Source: Symsagittifera roscoffensis (Eukaryota; Xenacoelomorpha; Acoela; Convolutidae). From it: DNA of 64,000 nt. Made by a program: the position numbers and the translations under genes. The notes below the pieces were generated by a model. It did not search any database and was not told where the DNA came from. It saw only the letters and a program-made list of their open reading frames with translations. Location of the stretch: the NCBI RefSeq assembly GCF_963678635.1, contig NC_087071.1, positions 5,781,624 to 5,845,623 of the forward strand. The letters are read 5' to 3'. Positions 47,701 to 59,485 of the stretch are shown here, piece by piece (within the stretch, counting starts at the first letter, position 1; the number at the start of each line of letters is the position of its first letter).

Positions 47701-49254
47701 GATCGAAAACAGAAAGTTTTAAGGAGATTTTCATAAGAATTGCAAATTTAAAAAATTCTAAAAAACTAATATTTTATGGTTTGAAATTGGGATACGTGGA
47801 CGAATTTATAGAAAAAAAAACGCGAAACTGTGAGAGGATCTTTTTTGTAACGCTGCTGGCACGTCATAGAATAATAATAGGTTTCGTTCCCAATTTACAA
47901 TTTTTGAGATTCGACGAACGTATTTGAGACTCTTCTAGAGGTCAGGATGTTTATTTTTTTTTCCAGGAAAATACTTAAAAATTGTTCGGACTCGATTTAA
48001 TTTTTCGCGGTTTTTCTCATGATTTTTTTTTTTCAAATCCAGTCAATTTTTTTTCTTGAAGGCAAAATTTAACATCAAAGATTGTTTGACTTCTAAAGTC
48101 GAAACCGGAATTTAATTTTCAGATTTCTCTTCTTACTGATTAATCCAATTTTCTAAATTGGGTTAATTTTATTAAAAGGTCCTAATTTATCACTTGTTCT
48201 AGAGTTTCAAAGAACTGTCAGGGCCTGCTTTTGAAAATCGATAAAAGAGATTTTTTCAGAACAAGTTAGTATTTTTTTCCCGTTTACTCGCGTTCAATGA
48301 CTGTTTTGCAAGTGCCTGTCGGCTAGTGGTTATCAAAGTGAGCGAAATTTCTTAATTAAAATAAGTAACAACCGTTATTCTCTCATTTATGTTTGTGGTT
48401 AAAAATTTTTGTGGATACAAACACTGTTTGGTGTGTGCGTTTGTGTGTGTGAGCCAGAGGCAAGACTCACAGCATGCAAAAAATTGTTTGGCTCGATCAA
48501 AGGAAATACATGAAAAACAACGATTAAAGAAAGCGGTCTTATCGCGGAACCCGCGTATTTTTTACAGTTTATTCAAAAATATCTCATAAAATCACAGTTG
48601 AATTTTTTTCTACTAATCAACCTTAATTGTCTTCAGCTTCTAAACTGTCATGCGACCTTAAAACTTAAAGGTTCTATCTGCCTTTAGTCTAGAAGCAACA
48701 GAAAACACTGGTTCAGTTAGTTTTTCTCTGCAGAAATTCACATTTTATTAAAAAAAAATTTGCTCTTGGTAAGGCTGCTCAAGTAGAATCTTCCTTGAAT
48801 AAATTTGCTTTATGAAAAGAAAACGATTTCACAATTTTATGTGCTATGAGCAATTATACCAATAATGAGTTGATTAGCCCTCCTTTATTCGAAATTTGAA
48901 AAACTCAAAATTATACTGTTTGTAACTGGAACAGGTTTTTCTTTTTTTTGTTCGGAATTGGATTTGTTCTGTGTTGCTTTCAAAATGGCGGTTTTCTATC
49001 TAAAAAGTTTTTATATCGGAAATTGATGTGAATAGTCTTCAATTTTGATGTGCTTTGAAATCTCAGTTTTCTATATGTCGACGTTTAAACGACTAATTTA
49101 ACTCAAAACAAATTAGTTTTTACAAATATATTGGAAAAAATGGATATCGATAAACTTAAAAGCTATTGTTTTTTTCATCCCATTGTTTCATTTTTTAATT
49201 CAACCATCTTCTGAAGAAAAAGTAATCGATTACACATAGACAACCTGCATATAC

Positions 49255-49330
49255 ATTAAAAGCTGTGGATAATCTGTAGATAACCTATAGATAAGCTGTA
49301 GATAATCTGTACATAATCTGCATAAAATAT
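49255..49330 (+). repeat. ATAATCTGTAG short-period repeat
   Basis: About seven imperfect units of ATAATCTGTAG / ATAAGCTGTAG, spaced about 10-11 bp. Confidence 0.8.
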
Positions 49331-49787
49331 GTAACAAAGGGATTACATGCCTAAAAACAATAGGGGGTCGTAACTATTTCATTTTTTACCTTTCAAAAAG
49401 TTCACAAAAAGTCGAATACAGGAAAACTTTTTCTCAGCATTACAGTGAGCAGAACTCACATGAGGAAAATTGTTTACCGCAAACTGAAAGTTATAAGATA
49501 TTTTTCTAAGATTTTGCAATCTAAGAGTTCCCGAGGCCGAAGACGTAATTTTTTGCAATTTTCCTCAAGTGTCAAATAAGAAAACAACTGTTTCAGCGCA
49601 ATTTTGAGAGAAAAAAACTAGAGAAAATAACATACGGCGATAAATTTTTGCCGCAACATAATTCCTTCTGATTATTTTAGAATTTTTTTTCAGATCGAAC
49701 CTTAGGACAAAAATTTCATTGAAAAGCCTACATTTTTACTTTGTTTCATTATACTCATATTATCTGATTAGCAAGAATAAGGAAAAA

Positions 49788-49945
49788 TCAGTATATAATC
49801 TGTAGATAATTTGTGAATAATCTGTTTATATTCTGTTTATAAGCTGTATATAGTCTGTTTTTAATCTTTATATATTCAGTGTATAATCTGTAGTTAATCT
49901 GAAAGTAATCTGTAATATTCTGTATGCAATTTGTATATAGTATGC
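49788..49945 (+). repeat. ATAATCTGTAT short-period repeat, second block
   Basis: About fourteen imperfect units of the same motif (ATAATCTGTAGATAATTTG, TATTCTGTTTATAAGCTGTA and so on), mostly 10-12 bp apart. The antisense frame with repeated N-R-L-Y-T is a by-product. Confidence 0.8.
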
Positions 49946-50699
49946 ATGAAATTTGATACAGAATAACCATACTATTTTCAACCACCACAGTTTTTTATCT
50001 ATCAACAAGTTTTATTCTTACCACTAACGAAAATATAGTTTAATAAAAAGTAGTAGAGCATTGAAATCAGTAATTTAAAGATCTTCAACCATCAATATCG
50101 CCATTTATTTTGGACCAAAATTTTATATTCAGTAGTTTCTTCCCCATTTTTAGGACTATATACATATAAAAAACGAATAAGGTCAAGTTTCTTGATGATA
50201 TGGACCCATTTTCTTTTTGGGTTTGAATGGGGTTACCATGTAAAATCACCCTAGGATTTTGTGCCCCCATCAAAAGGTACAGAACTCACCCACAATAGTT
50301 GTGGAAAGAATCACATCCCACATTTCATACACAAAAAGTATTCACTCCGATTCAGAAAGGTAAGATGATAATAAAAACCGATTAATTAGAACCCTAAATT
50401 AATTAAACCAACCTAATTTTTCAAAAAATTTAAGTAAAAAACCTTGGAAAAAAAACTGTCTACATTTCCTAAGAGTTGAAAGGCAATCAAAAAGATTTAG
50501 AAGAGCCGAAAGAAACTTCTCGGCTAAAAAAAACACAAAACTTGATGTCTATATAGACGCTATCAAATACAAAACGAAAACTGAATTGGAGAAAAAAAAA
50601 CAGAAAAGAAAAAAATGAAAATTTTTTGGCAAATTTTCCGGAAAATGCACAATATCAATCACTAGTTTTCTCAAAAAGTTATTATCTGAATTAGAACCT

Positions 50700-50860
50700 T
50701 TTGAGCTTTTAGGCGAACTTGATCGAACTCATTGCAACTTGATTGAATGAAAGTGTTTCTCTTCGGGAACACTTTTAACCACTCATGCGAGATCGCCGCC
50801 TTGAGCGTGAAGTCAGATTGAGCCATAATTTACACGCTTATTATGATAGATATTACCTTT
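50700..50860 (-). pseudogene. BEL/Pao integrase C-terminal fragment
   Basis: The segment resembles 51631-51705 in the same orientation. There, reading - strand, the BEL integrase C-terminal part gives a KRVKWHTQSDFTIQAG-like stretch; here the equivalent contains in-frame stops. It is either a fragment of a second BEL copy or a duplicated tail of the element at 51604-56400. Confidence 0.55.
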
Positions 50861-51252
50861 AAATGGAATTTTTTCTAAATCAGACAAACAACATTTTAGT
50901 TGCTCACAAAAATTTCAGCAGCTTTATGTCAAACAGATAGACTCTGTGGGCGCTCAAACTCAGTGAATCGGTAAAAAATCTCAAGTCAAATGCTTTTGTT
51001 AGTGATAGAATCTATTGGCAAAAACTCTCAGAAACTCCGTAATTTATCATAGATTTGGTCGAGCATCAAATTATAAAACACCAATAATCGGCCCCGAACA
51101 CGAATAAAACTAGCGCAAGCTAGCCATAGGAATCCTTGAGACAAACTACTTTTTTGTTGGCCAGTCCCAATCGAAACTGAACAGAATCAGAAAAAAAAAA
51201 TGGCCAAATGCTGCTATAGCCCCTCGGTTCTAGTTGTATATAGGTCTCAGTA

Positions 51253-51312
51253 AGGGGGCATGAACCCGGTTTACCGGCGTCCGAGACTAGTATCTTGGCC
51301 ACGCGGCCATTA
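51253..51312 (-). repeat. tRNA-derived SINE fragment
   Basis: On the - strand TGGCCAAGATACTAG fits a pol III A box, and GGGTTCATGCCCCC, about 30 bases on, is one mismatch from a B box. The acceptor and D stems do not pair, so it is not a working tRNA gene. Confidence 0.4.
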
Positions 51313-51370
51313 GTTCTTAAGTGCGGTTATTTTTAGGCCAAACATGTTTCTGTCTTTTTTTCATTTATAT

Positions 51371-51598
51371 TCTTCGGCCGAATTTTCAAGCTACATTTCG
51401 GACAGGATGATTGAACACAATCCGCCCTCGTTAAGACCGCAGCTAACTCGATCGAGTTTTAAACACTCTCCGCCCCTGAAGAAGATAAACCGGAGCGTGT
51501 TAAAAACTCGATCGAGAGAGCTGACGCGTTGCGGTCTTATTGAGGGCGGATCGTGTTCAATCATCCTATCCAAAGTTTAGCTTGACGATTCGGCCGAG
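51371..51598. mobile_element. 225-bp foldback (hairpin) element
   Basis: Two arms of about 100 bp (51373-51474 and 51495-51597) are reverse complements with a few mismatches and small indels. The outer ends are TTCGGCCGAATT / ACGATTCGGCCGA, the middle GGATGATTGAACAC / GTGTTCAATCATCC, the inner part AACTCGATCGAGTTTT / AAAACTCGATCGAGAG. Only about 20 bases separate them. A transcript would fold into one long hairpin. It is a foldback MITE or a hairpin-RNA locus, placed next to the BEL element's 3' end. Confidence 0.85.
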
Positions 51599-51684
51599 AA
51601 GTTAGGACCCAAACCGGACTGTCCGTTTCAATCACTCATACGAGACCGCCGCCTGAATCGTGAAGTCAGACTGAGTGTGCCACT

Positions 51685-52445
51685 TTACACGCTTGTCTTT
51701 TGAGGGAACATTTTCTCGAAGCCAACAAGACCAAGTAGCGTTAGCGTATGACTGTCCTCGCGCGTATCTTTTCTTGCGGTCGAAGTGTTCCCCTGGTTCA
51801 AACGAAGGAAAGTTTGTGGCATGTTGTTCAAAAAGAAGTGGTTTGAGGTTAACGCTTCTAGCACACGTAAACAGATACTATGGGGAATGATTGTATATCG
51901 TAGAGCACGCGCTTTATGCTTCGGGAGAGGCGCTCGCAGGAGCTGCCATGATGTGGTGCGCCTGTTGGGTTTAGATTCCAAACAAATCTTTCTTGTGCAA
52001 AGTTGGACGGAGCCATGCTGTTCCAGTTCTTGATTCCCACAAGTAATTCATTTTTCGCACCAATGCTTTTCGTGCCGTTATCCGGTCAGATTGTGCTTGG
52101 TGCACCACGACGCGCAGTGATCTGTTCAATGTCCATGACACAACGACCAAAGTTCAGAGGTGGCACAATCTCAATGTGTACAACCCTGGTGGTAGGGCAA
52201 GTCCCCATCTTTTTCTCAGTGCTTCTGCAAACCGGGAGGTGAAGCGAACTAAAGTGATCCACGCCTGTGTGATTAGAGGGTGGTTGTTTTTTTTTTCTTA
52301 GGTAGATTGTAATAATTGATATATTTGGCTGATTTGTACAAGCTTTGCAATTACTGCATGTTACACATTGGTTTTCGATAAATCGAAGTAGTCGACGTAT
52401 TGCAAGTATTACAAATTTCAGGTTTAAACGGAGCACGTATAGCAT
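51685..52445 (-). pseudogene. BEL/Pao integrase remnant
   Basis: Reads IENQCVTCSNCKACT (zinc finger CC), SNHTGVDHFSSLHL (first catalytic Asp), PTTRVVHIEIV and ITARRGAPSTI. After a frame change it reads WNLNPTGAPHHGSSCERLSR with the catalytic Glu, SIKRVLYDI and EALTSNHFFLNNMPQTF. These are the ordered blocks of the BEL integrase core and its L.PNHFL..G follow-on. The second Asp segment (SDNG) is missing or damaged near 52080. Confidence 0.88.
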
Positions 52446-52449
52446 GAAC

Positions 52450-53950
52450 CTTGATGAAAATGTTTATGGTGGAGGCTTCGGCCAATAGGTGAACTAGGGT
52501 ATGACGGACTTCGAGTAATATAGAGTGCTCAGTATCAAACTCGGTATACACTAAACGGGCCATCCGGCCGGTTGAGAGAACGATATCAGCGGGAACGAGA
52601 AATGGGAAATATCTGGCATTTTTACTATTATTTTTAATAGTATGCCAACTGTGAGTGTTTCCAACTCAATAAAAAGGATTCCATCTGAGCATGAAGATTT
52701 TTTTCTGCTATATCAAGTTCAAAGTGGTCGATGATCCGAGAGTCTGTACCGCGACATTGCTAATGTGAAGGCAGCATCCTCAACATAAGTGCGACTAGTC
52801 TTTTATACCTCATGAAGGAATCGAACCTTCCCAATCGAACCCGTGTTCCAATTGAATCCGTGTTCGCTGTTTTTGAGGAATATGACATCGGTGACGAAAC
52901 ATTTTGATACCTCCAAGCAATCATCGACATCTCATAAAGAAAATTTCCGAACGAAATTTCGTGAACATACAATCATCGGATAAAAATGGTCCCTCAGTAG
53001 TCCTGAAACAGCTGGGACCGTTATCCCAGCTGCTATCCTTGAGTGCTTCCCAAGAAATTCCTCGGTGTGAGCTGAATAATCGCCGCTCAAAAAAAGGTGC
53101 CATTCATCGAAAGTGTTCGCTTCAGGGATTTTGCGACACGTCTAGCGATGAATACGGGTAATTTGTCATCGCAGTTTAGCCACTCAAAACTGCAGACTTT
53201 TTGTTCATATGTAGACAAATTTAAACTTAATTGTAAATTTTTTCAGTCAACAGTATCTCATCTTCCAGTCGTGTGGCGAGCAGAACAGCTTGAACCTCTG
53301 GCTCAGGTTTAGATAGCGCTTCCATCAGCGCGACATAAATTTCATTAAAAATGAAGAAGAACTAAGTTTTTTGCAAACACTGCAAACACAAAACATCAAT
53401 TGCACAGAATATGTACTGCGAGATATCAAGGAAAAAGTGAAAGTCACTTTGATCAACAGGTTTTGTGAAGTAACAGCAGGGAGTAGTCTGCTGCCCTAAA
53501 AGTGGGAGACGAGAGTGTTTTCCGGCAATCCGTCGTCCCGACTTTGGCCATTTTCTTCCGAATCTTTTTAAATAAAAAAAATATTGGCTCTAACTCTGTA
53601 TGGGCTTTCTAACCGAACATGGTCAAAAGAGGAAGAGACGAAACTCAAGACGGTTCGTTGAGTTATTGCCTCATCGAGAGGACAATCTACACCTCTACTA
53701 ACAACTAATGCAACTTTACCATAGTCCCACTCTAAACTAAGACGTGTGATGATAGTTCGGCACCGTTACATACTTCTTTGTCGAGTGCAGAATAGGTTTC
53801 CTAAACCTCGAGATTAATTGCGAAAGTACTTCTATCATAATTACCGACAAACCAAATCAATTTAAATTCTCTACCCCAAGTGAAGTAACAAAACAAAACA
53901 CGGCTAATCTTAAATGAATGGATAACGTCCTCGAACGAGTCCCAATAAAC
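52450..53950 (-). pseudogene. Decayed RT palm / RNase H / linker of BEL element
   Basis: Between the RT start and the integrase of the same element no continuous frame survives. Short frames such as 52760-52972 and 52921-53103 were not matched to defined blocks. It is assigned to the element by position and by its even base composition. Confidence 0.5.
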
Positions 53951-53956
53951 GTCCAT

Positions 53957-54421
53957 TTAAAAGTTTCCGCTCACGACAGATGCGGATTCAGGGTATGTGG
54001 ATATATTATCATTTTTGTTTTTCGCAAGGCGACACTGGCGCATGTATGTGAGTCCCGTACGCCGAGTAAATTGCGAGTGTACTGCTGTTTTACCACATCC
54101 GAAGTGGCATATTCCAGCCACAACTAACGGAGCAAAAATTAAAATCGTGGGAGAGACTCCTACCTGGCAGAACATGTCCTCTGCATCCGCGGAGACGTCG
54201 CGTTTGTGTTGATAGAATACTAAAAGTACACATATTGAGGATTTGCCGTAAAAATTCGGAGAAGCTTTAAGGACCAGGTGCACCTTACCCGGTATGCTCG
54301 AGTTTACGATGGGATGGCGAGGAAGATAACTTTCGCGATCGAAACGCTTACGTGGATCAAGTATTTTGACAAAAACTACATAATCTTTCCGAATGTCTTT
54401 CATTGCGTATCTTCCGCGCAA
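53957..54421 (-). pseudogene. BEL/Pao reverse transcriptase, N-terminal half
   Basis: Reads ESYLPRHPIVNSSIPGKVHL, VLKASPNFYGKSS and VLLVFYQHKRDVSADAEDMF, matching the Pao RT blocks 'YLPHHPV', 'VFDASA', 'R.R...VA..ADIE.MF'. The catalytic Y.DD box lies further on and was not found in a clear frame. Confidence 0.85.
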
Positions 54422-55000
54422 GTCAGGGTCTCTACTCTACCGTGGCTAAATGGGCGTCGACTTTTGTGAAAGCTCCATAAGATTACAACTCGTACCAGGA
54501 CTTTAAATAGTTAATTAACACGGAATCTTCTACTGAGCACTTGAAATTTGAATAATTAGAACCAACAGACAAGGACTACGTGCCACTTACGACCCAACCT
54601 ATCGATAGGTGAACGGTACAACGTGAGTTGTTATCTTACCCCAAGATGAACTCATTGGGTGTAAATTTGTGATTTTAGTCTTGTCCTATAACATTTTTAT
54701 CGTCCCCATGAGTTTTTTGAGTGGGCTTAATTGGTGCTATTTGTTGTTTTTAATTCTGCAAATCAGAAATTTTGATTAATTGGGAACCAATTCGAATCTT
54801 GTCCTGAACATATCTACCCAGATTGCATATGAAGTCAATAATATTCTCTTAGCAGGAAACAGTCAACTTGACCATCTGAACTTCAACAACGCTGGTTGAT
54901 TTGAAATCGAAAATTGACAGCTCCACTAATAAGCTGAAACGCTTAACTAGTGACGAAGACAAGCATGATTGTGTCAATGCACCATCACAAAGATTCAAAG

Positions 55001-55432
55001 TTAGGAGACTGATTGCATCCTAGGATAGACCAAGTACATTAATGATAACGGCGTTGGTGGATGTGTTTGCAATCTCCTTTGATTTATTTTATTCAGCCTT
55101 ATTCGAATCATTCGAACTTTCCTCCCATGGAAATATTTTATCGGCTCCATGGAGCAAGACACTGTGTGATCTATCAAAACCTGGCTTCTGGCATTCTTTG
55201 CCCTAGAACAATGTCTGAAAATATGATTTCCATCAAATGAAGCGATGCGAAGTTTATGTTCAGCTATTATTTTTCTCGTTGAGTAGCAATCTTTTCCTGA
55301 AAAAAAAACAGCCCAGTTCTTACATGCATGATTACCCTCGTCCAAAAAGCACGGCGGAAAATTGGTTTTGTTCTGTACCTTACTGAGTACCCTGGTATTG
55401 GCAGCAAAAACTTTGGTTGTTTTTGGCTTCAC
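55001..55432 (-). pseudogene. BEL/Pao zinc-knuckle region
   Basis: Reads CFLDEGNHACKNWAVFF then a C/H-containing FDGNHIFRHCSRAKNAR, corresponding to the C..C...H....C and GH....C spaced knuckles between gag and protease in BEL elements (DUF1758 neighbourhood). Confidence 0.7.
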
Positions 55433-55741
55433 CCTGTCCTCACTTTTTGCGTTGGACTTAAACTTATAATCTCTCTTACCTCTCGGCCCTTTTTTTCAGC
55501 CAGCTAAAAAGATCGAAGCGTGTTGGGTGTTGCAATCATGCCTAACAGTTTGGATGGACCAAGCTTCCTTGAGGACTGGCCGAAGCTTACTAGCTACTTT
55601 GTTAACAGATTAACATTTTTTAGATCATCTTTGAATGAAAATGATTTAAAAATTACTACCAGGCAAGATTTGGCAAAGGAGAAACTAAAAAAAAGAAAAT
55701 TAAATAGTGTAAAAGTCCTGAGATTATCAAGATACGCGCCA

Positions 55742-56281
55742 TCAATTTCCTGTAGTTGCCCAATTTTCTGTTGCAAGGTGCCATTGCAAATTTGTACATA
55801 AGCCACTCAAAATAAACTCGGCAGTTGCGTTTTTTTGCCCGTGGCGATTGTTTTTGAGTATCTGTTTCATAAAATTTTTGAGAGCAGCGGAATCAACGTT
55901 TGATTTAAAATGACCAAAACAATCATGCCAGTTTAACGAACTGCCGTCGAGCAAGGCTAACTTCAGGAAGATGATCTTTGCGGCTTTTCTCTATTAACTC
56001 CGCCAATTCACGAGCAAAGAGAGGTCAATCCGATGAAAAATTTGATTCGGGTTATCAGGAGACGTTGCATAGACTTCGTTGACTGAATGATAACGTGGAA
56101 CATGTTCAGGATCAACTGACGGAGTATTAAAAAACACAGTCCCATCACTAGTATACGGGACGGCTGTATTACACTGTGGGAAAACAGTTGCCACATTTGA
56201 AAAATCGTTTTCAGATTTACAATAGTGAACAGGCGTGACGATTGAAGTTGTAGTTGCCACATTCCACACAAAATTGTTCAA
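55742..56281 (-). pseudogene. BEL/Pao gag region remnant
   Basis: Two adjoining - strand frames. 56281-55994 is low-similarity N-terminal material. 55954-55742 reads LDGSSLNWHDCFGHFKSNVD, matching the 'F.G....W..F...F...V' start of BEL gag (DUF1759-type). Confidence 0.65.
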
Positions 56282-56400
56282 ACTTGAGACAACTCTACTG
56301 CTCTTTAAGACTTATCGATGCTTGGTACTGGCCTTACAACTCCTCGTGACGTCGTTCTACGAAATTTGTTTCACCTCCTTTTTCGCTTGATGACATAGTG

Positions 56401-58240
56401 TGAAAAATCGACGTATGACGAGTAAAAGCAGAGTTATCAGACTTATGTGACTCAAGTTTTCTTCTTTCCTCAGACTTATTAGAGACCCGTTTTAATAGAC
56501 TAGTTTTAAGGTACTCGTGCTTCTGAATACCGTGTTTTGTGCTAGCATGAAGATGTCTCAGTACTGGTTTCTTTTAAAGAACCCTTGCTTCCTAAATGCC
56601 AGGTTCTGGGGCTGTCGAAGGTTCCAGGATCAACTTTCAACTGTGACCTCCATGCATTACTTCATCTTTCAATTAATTTACAATCTCAAGCCAAAGATCT
56701 TGCTCCTCAACAATTTTTTGACGGGATTTGAATTACTTGCGTGTCTTTTTTTTGGAAATTTTTGTCCCTGTTTTCAAAAAATACCTATTTTACGGATGCT
56801 TACTCAGTAGGAAACAGTTTTTAAAAAAAGACCTTGTATTGATACTTAATCAAATCAACATTATTCTGTCAACAATAGTTTGCAAGATGTAGTAATTTGA
56901 CGCATCAAAGTCTCTGTCTAAAAAGGTTTTTTATAGCTTTCTGAGCTTTAAGTGGTAAGCCTTTACGCTTCACGCTTTTTGTATTTTAGTGATGTTGAGA
57001 CAAAACTAGCTCTATAACGCCTAAGAAGGACAAAATTTTTCATCTCGATAATAGGCGGTTCGTTAAGCTCTTTGTACTCCTCATTTAGTACCTGTCCCCT
57101 AGCCTTACGCTTATAGAAGAAGTCTTTGACGACAATCACAAACAGAAAACCAGTTGAAACTAAACTTCACTCTATAACCTAAGTTCTGTTGCGGAAAAAA
57201 TGCGAAGCGCATGATCCAAAGAACTAGCTCCTAGAAAGAATACCATACGCTTACGGGACCTAAATATTGCGAGGTTACGGCTAAAAACCAATGGGTTTGG
57301 AAAATAATAAGGTCGGTTGAATTCCAACACACACACACACACCTACACGGAGAAAAACTGAGGATAAAAAAATTCAACTTAAGCCACTTTAAAACACTTG
57401 ATGTGACCACTTAAAATTAGTATCACGCAACGAAATCAAAAATTGGACGGGAGAAAACTGCTTTGATATACTTGAGGCGAACTCGCTTTCAGTTTGAACA
57501 AAGGTGCGTGGGGGATGAGGCAAACGATGGTTAAATTTCAATAACACACGCGGAAGAAAAGAGAATGAAACACTCAACTTTTTTTGCCTGATTTTTCACC
57601 GCCAGACCACTCAAAATTAAAATGGGCTTCATCTTATAGCACAGTTTGGCAACATTCTGCGGTTTTTTGACATTTTGAAAATTTTTTTCACTAGATTTCT
57701 CGGAAAGTTTTGATCAGCGGGTTCTCTTCAAAAACCAATCCGAAAAACTATGCCAGTATCTCTTGTCTATGCTCTGATTTCACGGATAAAAATTCCGTTC
57801 ACATATGCCTAAAAACTTTCGGTATCGAGAAAAAATGTCACATAGTTTGTCTAAGAATAAGTTTTTCTCGTTCATTTAATGCTACAAATTAAAAAAGACA
57901 ACATCTTGTACCGTCAAAAGTTACAATAAAACTGAAATTCCTAGTTAAGGAACTTTCTTTTAGAAATTACTACTTTTCTCTAATGGTGACTAACTAATGG
58001 GACACCAAAAGTGTTTTACTTGTTATTTAAGCTGAGAAAGGGTATTTTTTCTAGTTTGAGCAATTTTTTATGGTAGCGTTTTTTGTAGATGTGTGACAGA
58101 ACCATTTATTTAAGTATGAAATATGTATGACGGGTACTTTTTAGACTTAGTTGACCCGGGAAATGAACATAATTTTTTAAAATATTTAATAGCCTAGCGG
58201 GTGTATCAGTTGTAAAAGGGACCTGCATCCAAGTTTAGGC
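56401..58240. other. No gene seen
   Basis: It probably includes the 5' end (leader, LTR) of the - strand BEL element, but I could not match it to a second LTR. A short (CA)n tract is at about 57331-57344. No frame was recognised. Confidence 0.4.
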
Positions 58241-58455
58241 TTAAGTAATAGATTATAACGGAATATTATGATGAATTCGTGAAAATTATAATTGGTTATA
58301 ATTACCAAAAAAAGCTGTTTAAAGGATTTATAATTGATTATAATTTTCTTTTCTTAGAACATAATAATCTCTTATAATCAATTATAATCATTGAAGTTCT
58401 TACAAAAATCCCTTAAAAGCTATTACAATCGATTATAATCAATTATAATCTCCTA
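58240..58455. repeat. TTATAATCAATTATAAT palindrome cluster
   Basis: At least eight variants of ATTATAATCAATTATAATC in about 210 bp (58250-58455), and another at 58975-59000. This is the densest cluster of the family in the window. Confidence 0.75.
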
Positions 58456-59485
58456 TTTTGCAAAAAGTTTTGTCAATTCAAAACTATATTCGAATTATAT
58501 CTTGTGGGTTATTATTTTTGTGTCAATAGGGAAATCTCTAAAAAGGAGATTTTTTGAACACTTTGGTTCATCTGAACACAAAGTGTTACCATGAAACAAA
58601 AGTTTCATAGAGATCCTTTCATATTAGTGGAAAGGTTCACGCGGTAGATTAAAAAAATTCTTCCGAATCAGTCATCAAACTAAACCAATTTGCAGATATT
58701 TTGGTGGTTAAAAAAGATCAAAACAAGCATCACAAAATGACTCTAAAGGGAAGATATGAAAAAAAAATTTAAATTTGAATTGAACGGAAAACAGACGAAT
58801 AAGTCTAATGGGGAAGAAATGAAAAAAAAAAGCCTAGCAAATCTGAATTGATTGGAAAACTTTTTAAAAAATTTTCCTCATTTCTCATAGGAACCAATGT
58901 ATACTACAAAAAGCATAAAATTTAAGCAAGTTAGATGCAGCTTCGAAGACAAAATGGACAAACAAAATGGATTATTTTAAATTATAATCGATTATAATGG
59001 ATTTGAAAAAAGTTTTTTTTTGTGATTTTTTTATTCGAAGTTTTTTTTTCCTTTTTAAAAGTTTTTCCGCAGTGTTAGATCTCCAACAAAACAAATAAAC
59101 AAAACAAATAAATTAAAAAAGATTATTTTATAGGGGGAAAAAGTAGATCGCTTCATCAAGGTACAAAATTCTTTGATTGTGTTGTTCAACTGCACTGCTG
59201 AGTCATCGAAAACTTTCTCTGATTGTGGCTGAAAAAAGCTGAATATACAACACTTTTCTTCAAACCAGCCATGGGTGGAAATCAAACTCTTCTCTATTAT
59301 GACAAGGAGTTCCGAGAAGCACCCCCGAATCCACACGATTTTGGTCACATTATTCGGTTTGGTTTCCTTTCTGAACTGTATGTGGTAAGTCGCTTTAGTT
59401 TCTGGGATAACTGGGGGTTGATTTCTTCTCAACAGGCGCTTTTATTAGGTATCTCATAATAGTTAAATTATCTATGAATTTTTCG

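Larger units (their letters stand above)
44702..50699. other. Six kilobases of AT-rich DNA without a supported gene
   Basis: A SINE-tail-like block is at about 44980-45050 (GTACAACATC..TCGTCACGTTAAC..CCGGATAGATTG). Short-period ATAATCTGTA repeats are at 49255-49330 and 49788-49945. Small open frames such as 45744-45992 and 46826-47041 have Phe/Lys/Ile-rich compositions expected of random AT-rich sequence. Confidence 0.5.
51604..56400 (-). mobile_element. BEL/Pao retrotransposon (decayed)
   Basis: Read on the - strand from high to low coordinates: gag N-terminal region (56281-55742), zinc-knuckle region (55432-55001), RT start (54421-53957), a decayed RT/RNase H region (53950-52450), then the integrase catalytic and C-terminal parts (52445-51685). 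Each fragment lies in its own frame with stops between. The order is that of a BEL/Pao gag-pol polyprotein. LTRs were not identified with certainty. It is less AT-rich than the surroundings. Confidence 0.88.

Noticed and set aside
49788-49988. Tyr/Asn/Leu-rich 66-codon - strand frame with repeated N-R-L-Y-T
   Set aside because: Produced by the short-period ATAATCTGTA repeat.
51253-51312. Functional tRNA gene on the - strand
   Set aside because: A- and B-box-like sequences are present but acceptor and D stems do not pair, so only a tRNA-derived remnant is supported.
58240-58455. CRISPR-like array
   Set aside because: The repeats are short AT palindromes without constant length or unique spacers, in a eukaryotic context.
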